Positions 1 through 5,136 of a stretch of 5,199 nt of DNA are shown here, in pieces. Position 1 is the stretch's first letter. The number at the start of each line of letters is the position of its first letter. This stretch comes from Candidatus Odinarchaeota archaeon (GTDB taxonomy: Archaea > Asgardarchaeota > JAGGXT01): assembly GCA_021162905.1 (NCBI GenBank), contig JAGGXT010000103.1:1-5199 (forward strand), read 5' to 3'. A program made the translations under genes and the position numbers. Under the pieces are notes generated by a model. The model was given only the letters and a program-made list of their open reading frames with translations, ran no database searches and was not told the DNA's origin.

Positions 1-92
1 AACCCCTTTAATGAACTTTTTAATAAATAATAATTATTAGGTAATTTATTTTTTTGCATTTTCTTAATGGTTATAACTGGAAAATAGCCATA
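1..92. other. Non-coding edge, possible tail of a convergent plus-strand gene
   Basis: One plus-strand frame is open from base 1 to a TAA at 28-30 (reads NPFNELFNK) and could be the last codons of a gene that begins outside the window. It is followed by the 12-base palindrome TAATAATTATTA at 28-39 and a T-rich run at 45-55 including T7 at 49-55, which would fit a plus-strand archaeal poly-T terminator converging on the methyltransferase gene. Nine codons are too few to prove coding. On the minus strand, downstream of the methyltransferase stop, only a T4 run is seen, so its own terminator is not evident. Confidence 0.25.
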
Positions 93-1241
93 TTATCTTA
101 AGAATTTATATATCAGCGTTGAAAGAGATCCGTAAAGTATAACTCTTTTCTCTTCAAGTTTAAAGTACTTCTTTGCTAATGTCTCCATCTTTTTATTAGC
201 AGTCATTATAACCATTTTTTCAATGCTACTATTTTTTGACAATTTATCCACAAATTTCTCATATAATCCTTCAACACCACATTTTCGTCCCAGTCTCCTT
301 CCATAGGGTGGATTTACTACCACTATGTTAGGTTCTACGGGTAAAAGCTCATCCATTTTTGTTCCATCCCCTAAAATGAATGTTATTGTATCGGAAACTT
401 TAGCGGATTTTGCATTCTCAATAGCTCCATTGAAGAATTTCTTATCAATTTCTATTCCATATAATGGTGCTGTTGCGTCCCATTTTATTTCCTTATCGTA
501 TTTCTCCTTTAGTTTGAAAAACCTATCCTCGTCATAGAATATAAGTCTCTTCAATGAATAATCAGACCTGAAATATCCCGGTGGTATATTTTTTAAGAAC
601 AGTGCAGCTTCGATTAATATTGTACCTGAGCCACACATAGGGTCTACCAATACCTTATCTGTTTTATCTGTCCAATTACTTATTTTTACTAACGTGTAGG
701 CTATTGTGGGTTTTAGTGGAGCAATATGCTGAGAAACTCTATATCTTCTTTTATGTAGAGACTCGCCAGATGTATTTATACCAAGAATAAATTTATCATT
801 GATCAGCTTTCCCTCAAACTCCATATCTGGATTTTTAAGGTCAACCTTAAGTCTATGACCAGTAGAACTTTTGTATGATGCGATTATTGCGCTACCTACT
901 CTCGCACTCAAGTCAACGCTCGTAAAATCGTGTTCACCAACCCTATCAAATTTGACAGCAAAGCTTTGATCTTTACCTATGTATTCGCTGAAATCGAAGC
1001 TTCTTACAAGGTTATATGCATCATCTAAAGACTTAATATTTTCCTCCTCGATTAGTACAAGAATTACTTTATGCCCAGTTCGCATCAAGTAATTCGCTCT
1101 GAAAATAAAATCAAGATCGGCCTCCAGACTTATTCTCCCTCGAGCTATTTCAGTAACCCTTCCTCCGAGATTCTCTATTTCCTCCTTAGTTATGTCCTCA
1201 ATTCCTGTTGTTGTCGTTATGTAGAATTTGTAACTCTTCAT
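93..1241 (-). CDS. trm14: THUMP-domain SAM-dependent tRNA guanine-N2 methyltransferase (Trm14/TrmN type)
   Basis: A 382-residue protein with the layout of Trm14, the archaeal/bacterial enzyme family that makes N2-methylguanosine at position 6 of the tRNA acceptor stem using S-adenosylmethionine. Residues about 1-50 fit the N-terminal ferredoxin-like part, about 50-160 the RNA-binding THUMP domain, and 165-382 the Rossmann methyltransferase. The link LHKRRYR...APLKPT at 162-179 is characteristic of the RlmL/TrmN group. Motif I is DPMCGSG at 200-206 (SAM loop), an acidic GIEID lies at 262-266, and catalytic motif IV is NPPYG at 310-314. NPPYG rather than DPPYG argues against the other archaeal THUMP enzyme, Trm11/TrmG10. 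Length matches the family. The ATG at 1241 is preceded by GGGTG about 7 bases upstream. A 265-bp spacer separates it from the nth-like gene, so it may have its own promoter. The family is secure; the exact target base is inferred from the family. Confidence 0.8.
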   Translation of the reverse strand: MKSYKFYITTTTGIEDITKEEIENLGGRVTEIARGRISLEADLDFIFRANYLMRTGHKVILVLIEEENIKSLDDAYNLVRSFDFSEYIGKDQSFAVKFDRVGEHDFTSVDLSARVGSAIIASYKSSTGHRLKVDLKNPDMEFEGKLINDKFILGINTSGESLHKRRYRVSQHIAPLKPTIAYTLVKISNWTDKTDKVLVDPMCGSGTILIEAALFLKNIPPGYFRSDYSLKRLIFYDEDRFFKLKEKYDKEIKWDATAPLYGIEIDKKFFNGAIENAKSAKVSDTITFILGDGTKMDELLPVEPNIVVVNPPYGRRLGRKCGVEGLYEKFVDKLSKNSSIEKMVIMTANKKMETLAKKYFKLEEKRVILYGSLSTLIYKFLR

Positions 1242-1381
1242 TCATGAACACCCGATTAACTACTCATTACCACATATATTTCAAAATATATTTTTCAGGA
1301 TCTTGAAGTTGTTTCATCGCTAACATATGTAGTCATTACTTTAAAACAAGTTCTGTTAACTTATTGAAAGAGCCGAACAAG

Positions 1382-1389
1382 TATATAAA
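1382..1389 (-). promoter_or_regulatory. Candidate TATA box for trm14
   Basis: Read on the minus strand this is TTTATATA, a perfect match to the archaeal TATA core; a second, poorer copy (TTTATATG) lies just upstream at about 1393-1400. Transcription would start near 1360, leaving a leader of roughly 115-120 bases before the trm14 ATG and room for the 19-codon ORF at 1267-1326. A closer alternative is the AT-rich stretch at 1286-1295, which would give a short leader. The plus strand also reads TATATAAA here, so direction is not certain. Confidence 0.4.
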
Positions 1390-1431
1390 TCCATATAAAC
1401 CGTAACAGTTTCAAAAGGCGTCTCGAAGAGT

Positions 1432-1437
1432 AAAAAA
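1432..1437 (-). terminator. Candidate poly-T terminator after the nth-like gene
   Basis: On the minus strand this is T6, about 70 bases downstream of the glycosylase stop codon, between the arms of the inverted repeat at 1421-1427/1460-1466. Archaeal RNA polymerase commonly terminates at runs of five or more T without a stem. The distance and the absence of a second T-run make this tentative. Confidence 0.3.
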
Positions 1438-1506
1438 TCTTTCAGAGAAATTTTGAGTTTTCGAGAGCTCGCAAATTTTTATATGTTTGGTACGACGAAA
1501 GCGTTT

Positions 1507-2151
1507 TTAACCTTGCACCTTGCAATATTTTTTAATCGGACATTCTTCACATTTTGGATTTTGTGCTCTACAAATCTGCCTCCCAAATTCTATTAATATT
1601 AAATGGGTTTTTGTCCTCTGATTTGGCGGTATATCTGTTTCAAGTTTTGCTTTCAAACTATCATAATTATCTCTTTCATCAGCTATTCCTAGCCTTTTCA
1701 TTATTCTGAAAATGTGAACATCGACAGGTAAAACCTGTTCTCCTCTAATCGCCATTAAAAAGACATCCGCGGTTTTTGGTCCAATACCCTTTATTGAAGT
1801 CAGTTTTTTCTTAGCCTCATTATATGGAAGAACCAATATTTTATCCAGCTTCCCATCATATTTTTCAACCAAATCTTTAGCGATATTTTTAATTATTCGA
1901 GCTCTAACCCGATATAAACCTGCCGGTTTAATAACTTCCTCAATTTCTTTCACGCTTGCATTTGCAACATCTTCAACACAATTAAATTTCTTGCTAAACC
2001 TTTCGGTTGCGATTTTAACATTTTTCCAGTAAGTTCGCTGAGACAAGATTATGCTGACCAATATTTCAAATGGAGTATATTCTCCCCACCACTCGTTGAT
2101 TTCGTATTTCTTTGATAGAATCTCCACTATTTTTTGAAGTTTTGTGCCCAT
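1507..2151 (-). CDS. nth: Endonuclease III family DNA glycosylase/AP lyase with [4Fe-4S] cluster
   Basis: A 214-residue HhH-GPD protein, close to the usual endonuclease III length (211 in E. coli). The family excises oxidised pyrimidines from DNA and cuts the abasic strand by beta-elimination. Counting from the ATG at 2151, the helix-hairpin-helix is SIKGIGPKTADVF at 119-131 with the Schiff-base lysine at K126; the catalytic aspartate is D144 in PVDVHIFR; the C-terminal cluster ligands follow C-X6-C-X2-C-X5-C at C194, C201, C204 and C210. The helix after the N-terminus reads LSQRT where E. coli has LSAQAT, a common archaeal variation. The K126 position argues against the monofunctional thymine mismatch glycosylases (Mig), which lack that lysine. 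An in-frame TTG start at 2178 would add nine residues, but the ATG has GTGAT five bases upstream, like the other genes here. It lies 62 bases after the AlkA-type gene and is probably co-transcribed with it. Confidence 0.9.
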   Translation of the reverse strand: MGTKLQKIVEILSKKYEINEWWGEYTPFEILVSIILSQRTYWKNVKIATERFSKKFNCVEDVANASVKEIEEVIKPAGLYRVRARIIKNIAKDLVEKYDGKLDKILVLPYNEAKKKLTSIKGIGPKTADVFLMAIRGEQVLPVDVHIFRIMKRLGIADERDNYDSLKAKLETDIPPNQRTKTHLILIEFGRQICRAQNPKCEECPIKKYCKVQG

Positions 2152-2154
2152 ACT

Positions 2155-2159
2155 TATCA
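2155..2159 (-). promoter_or_regulatory. Ribosome binding site that sets the nth-like start
   Basis: Minus strand AAGTGATAAGTATG: GTGAT sits four to five bases before the ATG at 2151 and pairs with the archaeal 16S tail. It favours the ATG over the upstream TTG at 2178, which has no purine-rich site at suitable spacing. The TGA within this site is also the stop of the 18-codon ORF at 2157-2213. Confidence 0.6.
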
Positions 2160-2213
2160 CTTGGCACCACTCGCCCAAACTGGTTCTCTTTCGTATAGTT
2201 CTTGTTTTTCCAT
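2157..2213 (-). CDS. Possible 18-residue leader peptide between the two glycosylase genes
   Basis: The reading frame starts with an ATG directly abutting the TAA of the AlkA-type gene (TAA at 2214-2216, ATG at 2211-2213) and encodes MEKQELYEREPVWASGAK. Its TGA stop lies inside the GTGAT ribosome binding site of the nth-like gene, five bases before that gene's ATG. This arrangement would allow terminating ribosomes to reach the next gene. A frame this short stays open by chance fairly often, and no separate ribosome binding site is clear, so it may be ordinary spacer. No homology is recognised. Confidence 0.2.
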   Translation of the reverse strand: MEKQELYEREPVWASGAK

Positions 2214-3134
2214 TTACACCCTCTTCTTGTTTTCTATATTATAAGCACATATTAAATAATAAATTATCCATCCTTTGAATTTGCCCCATCTTTTCGTGAA
2301 CCTTCTAACCTCATCCCCAGATTGAAGTTCTCTGTCAAAATAGAAATATGAAACCGCTTTTCTGGCTCCGAGATCGTCAGGAACACAGAGATCCATTCTC
2401 CCCAATGTTGTTATCAATATCAACTCGGCCGTCCACCTTCCAATTCCCTTAAACTTCATCAACTCATCGATTGCTTCCTCATTATTCAATCTTTTAATTT
2501 TTTCCAAATCGTATCCATTAACAACCTTCAATGCAAGTTCTTTGATGTATTTAGATTTCTGGCGGGATAATTTACACATCCTCAATTCATTTTCATCAGC
2601 GTTTGCTAATACTTGTGGTGAAGGAAAATCGTAATACAACTCGCCATTAATTTTTACTCTCTCTCCAAATCTTTTGACTAATGCCCCTGTCATGACATAT
2701 GCAACTTGTAAAGAAATCTGTTGCTGGATTATTACTCTGATCGCTCCCTCAAATATATTCGCTCCTATTCCTGGCGGTCTCAGACCGTAAAGTTTGTTCT
2801 TTACCCTACGAAGTATCTTATCTTGTTCCATAAAGTCATACAATGCTTTAAGATTATCTCTTAATCTAAAAATATCTGTGATTTTACTCAATATATATTT
2901 CTCTTCTTTTGTATTGAGTTTGGAGAATACATTGATTTCCAATCTTGGTTTTTCTATCGTACCAGTAGAGGTAACTGCCACTGGAACTAATCTATCGTCG
3001 ATTCTAAAAGCCCGTCTCCAGATACCATTCTTATAAATTTCTGGTTGTGGTTCTTTCGAAGAAGAATAAAATTTCCATTGCAGATCAAAATCATATGGTG
3101 CGGTTGGTACGAGTTCAAATGAAGTTTTCTCCAT
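2214..3134 (-). CDS. alkA: AlkA-type DNA-3-methyladenine glycosylase (HhH-GPD, monofunctional)
   Basis: A 306-residue protein from the ATG at 3134, near the size of archaeal AlkA proteins. The family removes alkylated purines such as 3-methyladenine from DNA, the first step of base excision repair. Residues about 1-95 fit the AlkA N-terminal antiparallel sheet domain. A helical domain follows with FEGAIRVIIQQQIS near 128-141. The hairpin LMKFKGIGRWTAELIL lies at 225-240, and VPDDLGARK at 251-259 contains the catalytic aspartate D254 (second D of the pair, as in E. coli AlkA FLPDD). The residue after GIGR is W, not the lysine of OGG1 or Nth, so no AP lyase step is expected. There is no iron-sulfur cysteine set. 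A GTG at 3143 could add three residues, but that GTG is part of the GTGAT ribosome binding site. It is first in a likely operon with the nth-like gene. Substrate range is inferred from the family. Confidence 0.88.
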   Translation of the reverse strand: MEKTSFELVPTAPYDFDLQWKFYSSSKEPQPEIYKNGIWRRAFRIDDRLVPVAVTSTGTIEKPRLEINVFSKLNTKEEKYILSKITDIFRLRDNLKALYDFMEQDKILRRVKNKLYGLRPPGIGANIFEGAIRVIIQQQISLQVAYVMTGALVKRFGERVKINGELYYDFPSPQVLANADENELRMCKLSRQKSKYIKELALKVVNGYDLEKIKRLNNEEAIDELMKFKGIGRWTAELILITTLGRMDLCVPDDLGARKAVSYFYFDRELQSGDEVRRFTKRWGKFKGWIIYYLICAYNIENKKRV

Positions 3135-3138
3135 GATA

Positions 3139-3143
3139 ATCAC
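3139..3143 (-). promoter_or_regulatory. Ribosome binding site that sets the alkA start
   Basis: Minus strand AAGTGATTATCATG: GTGAT lies four bases before the ATG at 3134, the same motif as the downstream gene. A longest-frame call would begin at the GTG inside this site and give MIIME; the ATG is preferred. No convincing TATA box could be placed upstream, only a weak GAATAAACTTA near 3150-3160. Confidence 0.55.
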
Positions 3144-3258
3144 TTAGATTAAGTTTATTCGATAGTTATGGTTAAGAAAATAATGATAACTGACCAAATC
3201 GATTTACATGCCTACCAAACAAACAACAGCCAATGCTATGAATCTCGGAATCCAGTTT

Positions 3259-3429
3259 TTATTTTTCATATCCCTCACTTACTTTAAATTCTCTCTGATT
3301 TATAATCTTAACTGTTAGTTGAAGATGAGATAAGTAATACCTACCAACCAGTAAACTAATTGTTATATGGGTTATAGCTTCAATTAAGGTACTAATAGTT
3401 ATGCTGAAAATAAACGATGAAACTTTCAC
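3259..3429 (-). CDS. Doubtful small membrane protein frame
   Basis: A 56-codon frame from a GTG at 3429; a TTG at 3492 would extend it to 77 codons with a Cys/His/Asn-rich front that does not look protein-like. Residues about 4-33 are hydrophobic (FIFSITISTLIEAITH then ITISLLVG), enough for one membrane helix or a short hairpin, and the tail is polar. The GTG lacks a clear ribosome binding site. The T-rich minus strand here makes hydrophobic frames likely by chance, and two other frames nearby are also hydrophobic but broken. It is either a chance frame, a small membrane protein, or a piece of a decayed membrane protein gene. No family recognised. Confidence 0.18.
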   Translation of the reverse strand: MKVSSFIFSITISTLIEAITHITISLLVGRYYLSHLQLTVKIINQREFKVSEGYEK

Positions 3430-3485
3430 CTTTAATTTTCCGAAATGATGACGGTTATTATTACGACTGTAACAACACCTCCTAA

Positions 3486-3826
3486 AATGCAACCAATAAA
3501 GCTATAAGTTTTGAATTTGAGAGAAGAGCTGGAATAAGAGCGAGAGAAACAAATATGTTGTTGAAAGATCGTATGGGATTCTAAAAGATAGTTAAAATCT
3601 TTAAGAGAGTTGAAAAGTAAAAAACAGCTAAGATATAGTTAGATAACTAGGTTGTTTACTACTTCTTAAGATCTCATTAAGCTTAAAAGGTAAAACATCA
3701 GTTGAAGTCTGTAGAATTAATTTGAAAATAGAAAATGGTTAGGAAGATTTGATAAGAGAAGCAACGTATTGTCAAACTAAGTTAACAGGGTTTGTTTCTA
3801 ACGAGGCAGAGGCATACACTCAATAA
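3486..3826 (+). pseudogene. Decayed plus-strand reading frame (candidate)
   Basis: The plus strand is purine-rich here, as mRNA-like strands often are in AT-rich archaea. One frame is open 3486-3581 and includes FERRAGIRARETNMLLKDR, ending in TAA at 3582. Another is open from 3647 to TAA at 3824-3826 except for one in-frame TAG at 3740-3742; it reads TSVEVCRINLKIENG, then after the TAG EDLIREATYCQTKLTGF and SNEAEAYTQ. Neither has a usable start with a ribosome binding site. A poly-T tract follows the final stop within two bases. Together these suggest a gene broken by frameshifts and a stop, but no family is recognised and a non-coding RNA or plain spacer remains possible. Confidence 0.27.
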
Positions 3827-3827
3827 T

Positions 3828-3843
3828 CTTTTTATTTTTATTT
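3828..3843 (+). terminator. Poly-T terminator-like tract on the plus strand
   Basis: CTTTTTATTTTTATTT, two T5 runs and a T3, without a preceding GC-rich stem, as in intrinsic termination by archaeal RNA polymerase. It lies between two divergent genes, where no annotated plus-strand gene ends, but directly after the TAA of the broken frame at 3647-3826. Confidence 0.45.
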
Positions 3844-3875
3844 CACTAACAAGTTAACGCGGCTTAAACACTAAG

Positions 3876-3883
3876 TTTATAGA
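3876..3883 (+). promoter_or_regulatory. Candidate TATA box of the membrane operon
   Basis: TTTATAGA, preceded by CTAAG as a possible BRE. A start of transcription about 25 bases downstream, near 3902-3906, would give a leader of about 35-40 bases that contains the ribosome binding site at 3929-3934. Spacing fits archaeal promoters; the core differs from TTTATATA near its end. TATTATAGTATA at 3890-3901 is a less well placed alternative. Confidence 0.4.
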
Positions 3884-3928
3884 TTTTTTCTATTATAGTA
3901 TACATGTTTTAATTAGAAATTTCTACTT

Positions 3929-3934
3929 GGTGAT
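3929..3934 (+). promoter_or_regulatory. Ribosome binding site of the signal-anchored protein gene
   Basis: GGTGAT followed by six bases and the ATG at 3941; a strong match to the complement of the archaeal 16S tail at ideal spacing. It fixes the start. Confidence 0.75.
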
Positions 3935-3940
3935 GATAAA

Positions 3941-4708
3941 ATGAATATCTTTAGAGTGTTAAAAATTAGTAAATTAGCCGGGATAGCGTCTTTTTTCATA
4001 AACCTTTTCCTAATACTTCTTATAGTTTCTACTGTGATCTCCGCCATGAGGTTAAACGTAACCTTTAATGGTATGTCCATGTACTTCGAAAGTGGCCAAG
4101 TGCATGTAATTGCTAATTTTACTGTTGAAAACAATGGGTATTACGAATTTAATGATGTTATGGCACGATTTACCATATTAGATCCTCAGAATAATGAATT
4201 AGTTGACATCAACCATACAATTGGTGATATTCCAATTGGGGTCAAGCATATTACAATAAACATATCACTTCCGATGATTTTTAATTTGGTGAGAGATGAA
4301 ACTTATGTTTTATTGGTCTCGGTATATGGAAGTTATGCATATCGCCTAATGCGTCTAGGTTTTAAGTTTCCAAATGATATTCCATGGGATGCTCCACTAG
4401 ACAATTTGACAATAAATGTTAAGACAACCAGCGTATCGGCAACTACTGCAAATCTAACGGCAACATGCACCTTTAATTCGCCAGATGATTATGATTACCT
4501 TTTAACAATAACAATGAATGTCTATGAAGGAGATGTCTTTATTGACAAGGTAACGCACTCAAACTTGTTAGTTCAGCATAGTACTAAATTTACCGACACT
4601 TTATGGATGGAGGTAGATAGAGGTAAGACTTACAACTTAATTTTTGCATTTAATGCAACATCCTTCTTTAATTATACTTACACAATTTTAGAGGTGGAGG
4701 TGCCATGA
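3941..4708 (+). CDS. Unrecognised signal-anchored surface protein with two beta-rich ectodomains
   Basis: A 255-residue protein. Residues 1-12 are short and basic (R5, K8, K11). A hydrophobic segment runs from about 13 to 36 and acts as signal anchor or uncleaved signal peptide, so the rest should lie outside the cell. Eight N-X-S/T sequons (N39, N59, N91, N107, N155, N171, N238, N244) fit an extracytoplasmic N-glycosylated archaeal protein. The ectodomain alternates short hydrophobic and polar stretches typical of beta-sandwiches and appears to be two related units, about 52-144 and 165-255: each has an xFTVENN/CTFNSPDD-like turn, a TI...VD/ID strand pair and a terminal strand ending in proline (LGFKFP, LEVEVP). 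The style recalls LEA14/WHy or CARDB-like folds, but no family motif is certain. There are no catalytic motifs. It overlaps the next gene by four bases (ATGA), so the two products probably act together in the membrane. Function unknown. Confidence 0.82.
   Translation: MNIFRVLKISKLAGIASFFINLFLILLIVSTVISAMRLNVTFNGMSMYFESGQVHVIANFTVENNGYYEFNDVMARFTILDPQNNELVDINHTIGDIPIGVKHITINISLPMIFNLVRDETYVLLVSVYGSYAYRLMRLGFKFPNDIPWDAPLDNLTINVKTTSVSATTANLTATCTFNSPDDYDYLLTITMNVYEGDVFIDKVTHSNLLVQHSTKFTDTLWMEVDRGKTYNLIFAFNATSFFNYTYTILEVEVP
4691..4702 (+). promoter_or_regulatory. Double ribosome binding site inside the preceding gene's end
   Basis: GAGGTGGAGGTG carries two GAGGTG copies just before the ATG at 4705; the left copy has the better spacing (8 bases), while the right one is only two bases away. 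The bases also encode the EVEV near the C-terminus of the preceding protein. It supports both strong initiation and translational coupling. Confidence 0.6.
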
Positions 4709-5136
4709 GCAGCAAGCCTACAATTGGTAATGGAATTAAAGCTTCAATTTTCATGTTAGTCTCTTATTTCGGAGTGCCTTACTTAATATTTAATTTCATA
4801 GCTCCTGAAACTCTAGGAGGGGCTGAGATAGGGAATGCCCAAGTTTTCACATCATGGTTCCTTAATTTTGGTTTGATAATGGCTGGAATAATCTTTATAA
4901 GAGAGGTATCGACCAAAGGTTCGTGGAGATACCATCTAGCAGACTTTTTAATGAGCATTGTTGGTTTATTTTTCGTTATCAAAATTCTTGCAACATCTCT
5001 TGAACTTACAATGGGCGGCATTACATTTTTCATGGATTTTCGTGGTTTCTTCAACTTGTATCTACTTGCTATGCTTGTAGCGCTTTTTGGGAAGTTTATG
5101 AAAATATTAGAAAGCATAGGTAAGGAGGGAACATAG
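4705..5136 (+). CDS. Unrecognised small integral membrane protein with four predicted helices
   Basis: A 143-residue, strongly hydrophobic protein. Predicted membrane segments are about residues 11-33, 48-67, 78-97 and 112-133, with a short polar N-terminus (MSSKPTIGNG) and a charged C-terminal tail (ESIGKEGT). The loop between helices 2 and 3 (REVSTKGSWRYH) is the most basic part and is probably cytoplasmic, which puts N- and C-termini in the cytoplasm too. The loop after helix 1 carries E35 and E41, and the loop before helix 4 carries D111 and R113. No transporter or enzyme motif is recognised. Its ATG overlaps the TGA of the surface protein gene by four bases, and its TAG directly abuts the ATG of the next gene, so it is the middle of a coupled set. 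It could be a membrane partner or subunit of a complex with the ectodomain protein; this is inferred only from gene order. Confidence 0.82.
   Translation: MSSKPTIGNGIKASIFMLVSYFGVPYLIFNFIAPETLGGAEIGNAQVFTSWFLNFGLIMAGIIFIREVSTKGSWRYHLADFLMSIVGLFFVIKILATSLELTMGGITFFMDFRGFFNLYLLAMLVALFGKFMKILESIGKEGT

Larger units (their letters stand above)
1242..1506. other. Spacer between the nth-like gene and trm14 with promoter-like and terminator-like signals
   Basis: This spacer contains, in minus-strand order: a TATA-like CATATAAAAA near 1476-1486; a 7-bp inverted repeat (TCTCGAA at 1421-1427 against TTCGAGA at 1460-1466); a T6 tract on the minus strand (plus A6 at 1432-1437); two TATA-like boxes at 1382-1400; and AT-rich TATA-like sequence at 1272-1295. 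A 19-codon minus-strand ORF lies at 1267-1326. No tRNA arms and no complete box C/D pair are visible. Confidence 0.5.
3135..3940. other. Divergent intergenic region of about 800 bp without a convincing intact gene
   Basis: It separates the minus-strand repair genes from the plus-strand membrane operon. From left to right: an AT-rich alkA leader (3135-3203); a 21-codon minus-strand frame with a hydrophobic C-terminal half at 3204-3269; a 56-codon hydrophobic minus-strand frame at 3259-3429; a further hydrophobic minus-strand frame without a start codon that ends near 3438; a purine-rich plus-strand stretch at about 3490-3820 with broken frames; a poly-T tract at 3828-3843; and the promoter and leader of the membrane operon at about 3870-3940. 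A small imperfect hairpin (8 of 9 pairs, 7-base loop) lies at 3581-3605. No tRNA, CRISPR or insertion-sequence ends are seen. Confidence 0.6.

Noticed and set aside
325..537. Plus-strand open frame inside the trm14 gene
   Set aside because: It is opposite a conserved methyltransferase domain and has no ribosome binding site or recognisable content.
1290..1360. Possible box C/D guide RNA on the minus strand (GCGATGA ... CCTGA)
   Set aside because: Only one imperfect C-like box and one CTGA are present, without the second C'/D' pair; the sequence is better explained as leader or promoter of trm14.
2152..2178. Longer nth-like protein starting at TTG (2178)
   Set aside because: The ATG at 2151 has a well placed GTGAT site and gives the usual family length; the extra nine residues have no supporting signal.
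2794..3036. Plus-strand open frame inside the alkA-type gene
   Set aside because: Shadow of the glycosylase N-terminal region, with hydrophobic chance content and no start signal.
3209..3319. Plus-strand 36-codon frame beginning at ATG 3209
   Set aside because: No ribosome binding site upstream of the ATG and no recognisable content apart from a short hydrophobic run expected in this T-rich stretch.
3930..3936. GTGATGA as a box C motif
   Set aside because: No D box follows at suitable distance, and the bases are fully explained by the ribosome binding site of the gene at 3941.
3913..4134. Minus-strand open frame over the promoter and start of the surface protein gene
   Set aside because: It overlaps a gene with a strong ribosome binding site and signal anchor; no independent support.
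4779..5117. Minus-strand 112-codon frame opposite the four-helix protein gene
   Set aside because: The plus-strand frame has coupling, ribosome binding sites and clear membrane helices; the minus frame has none of these.
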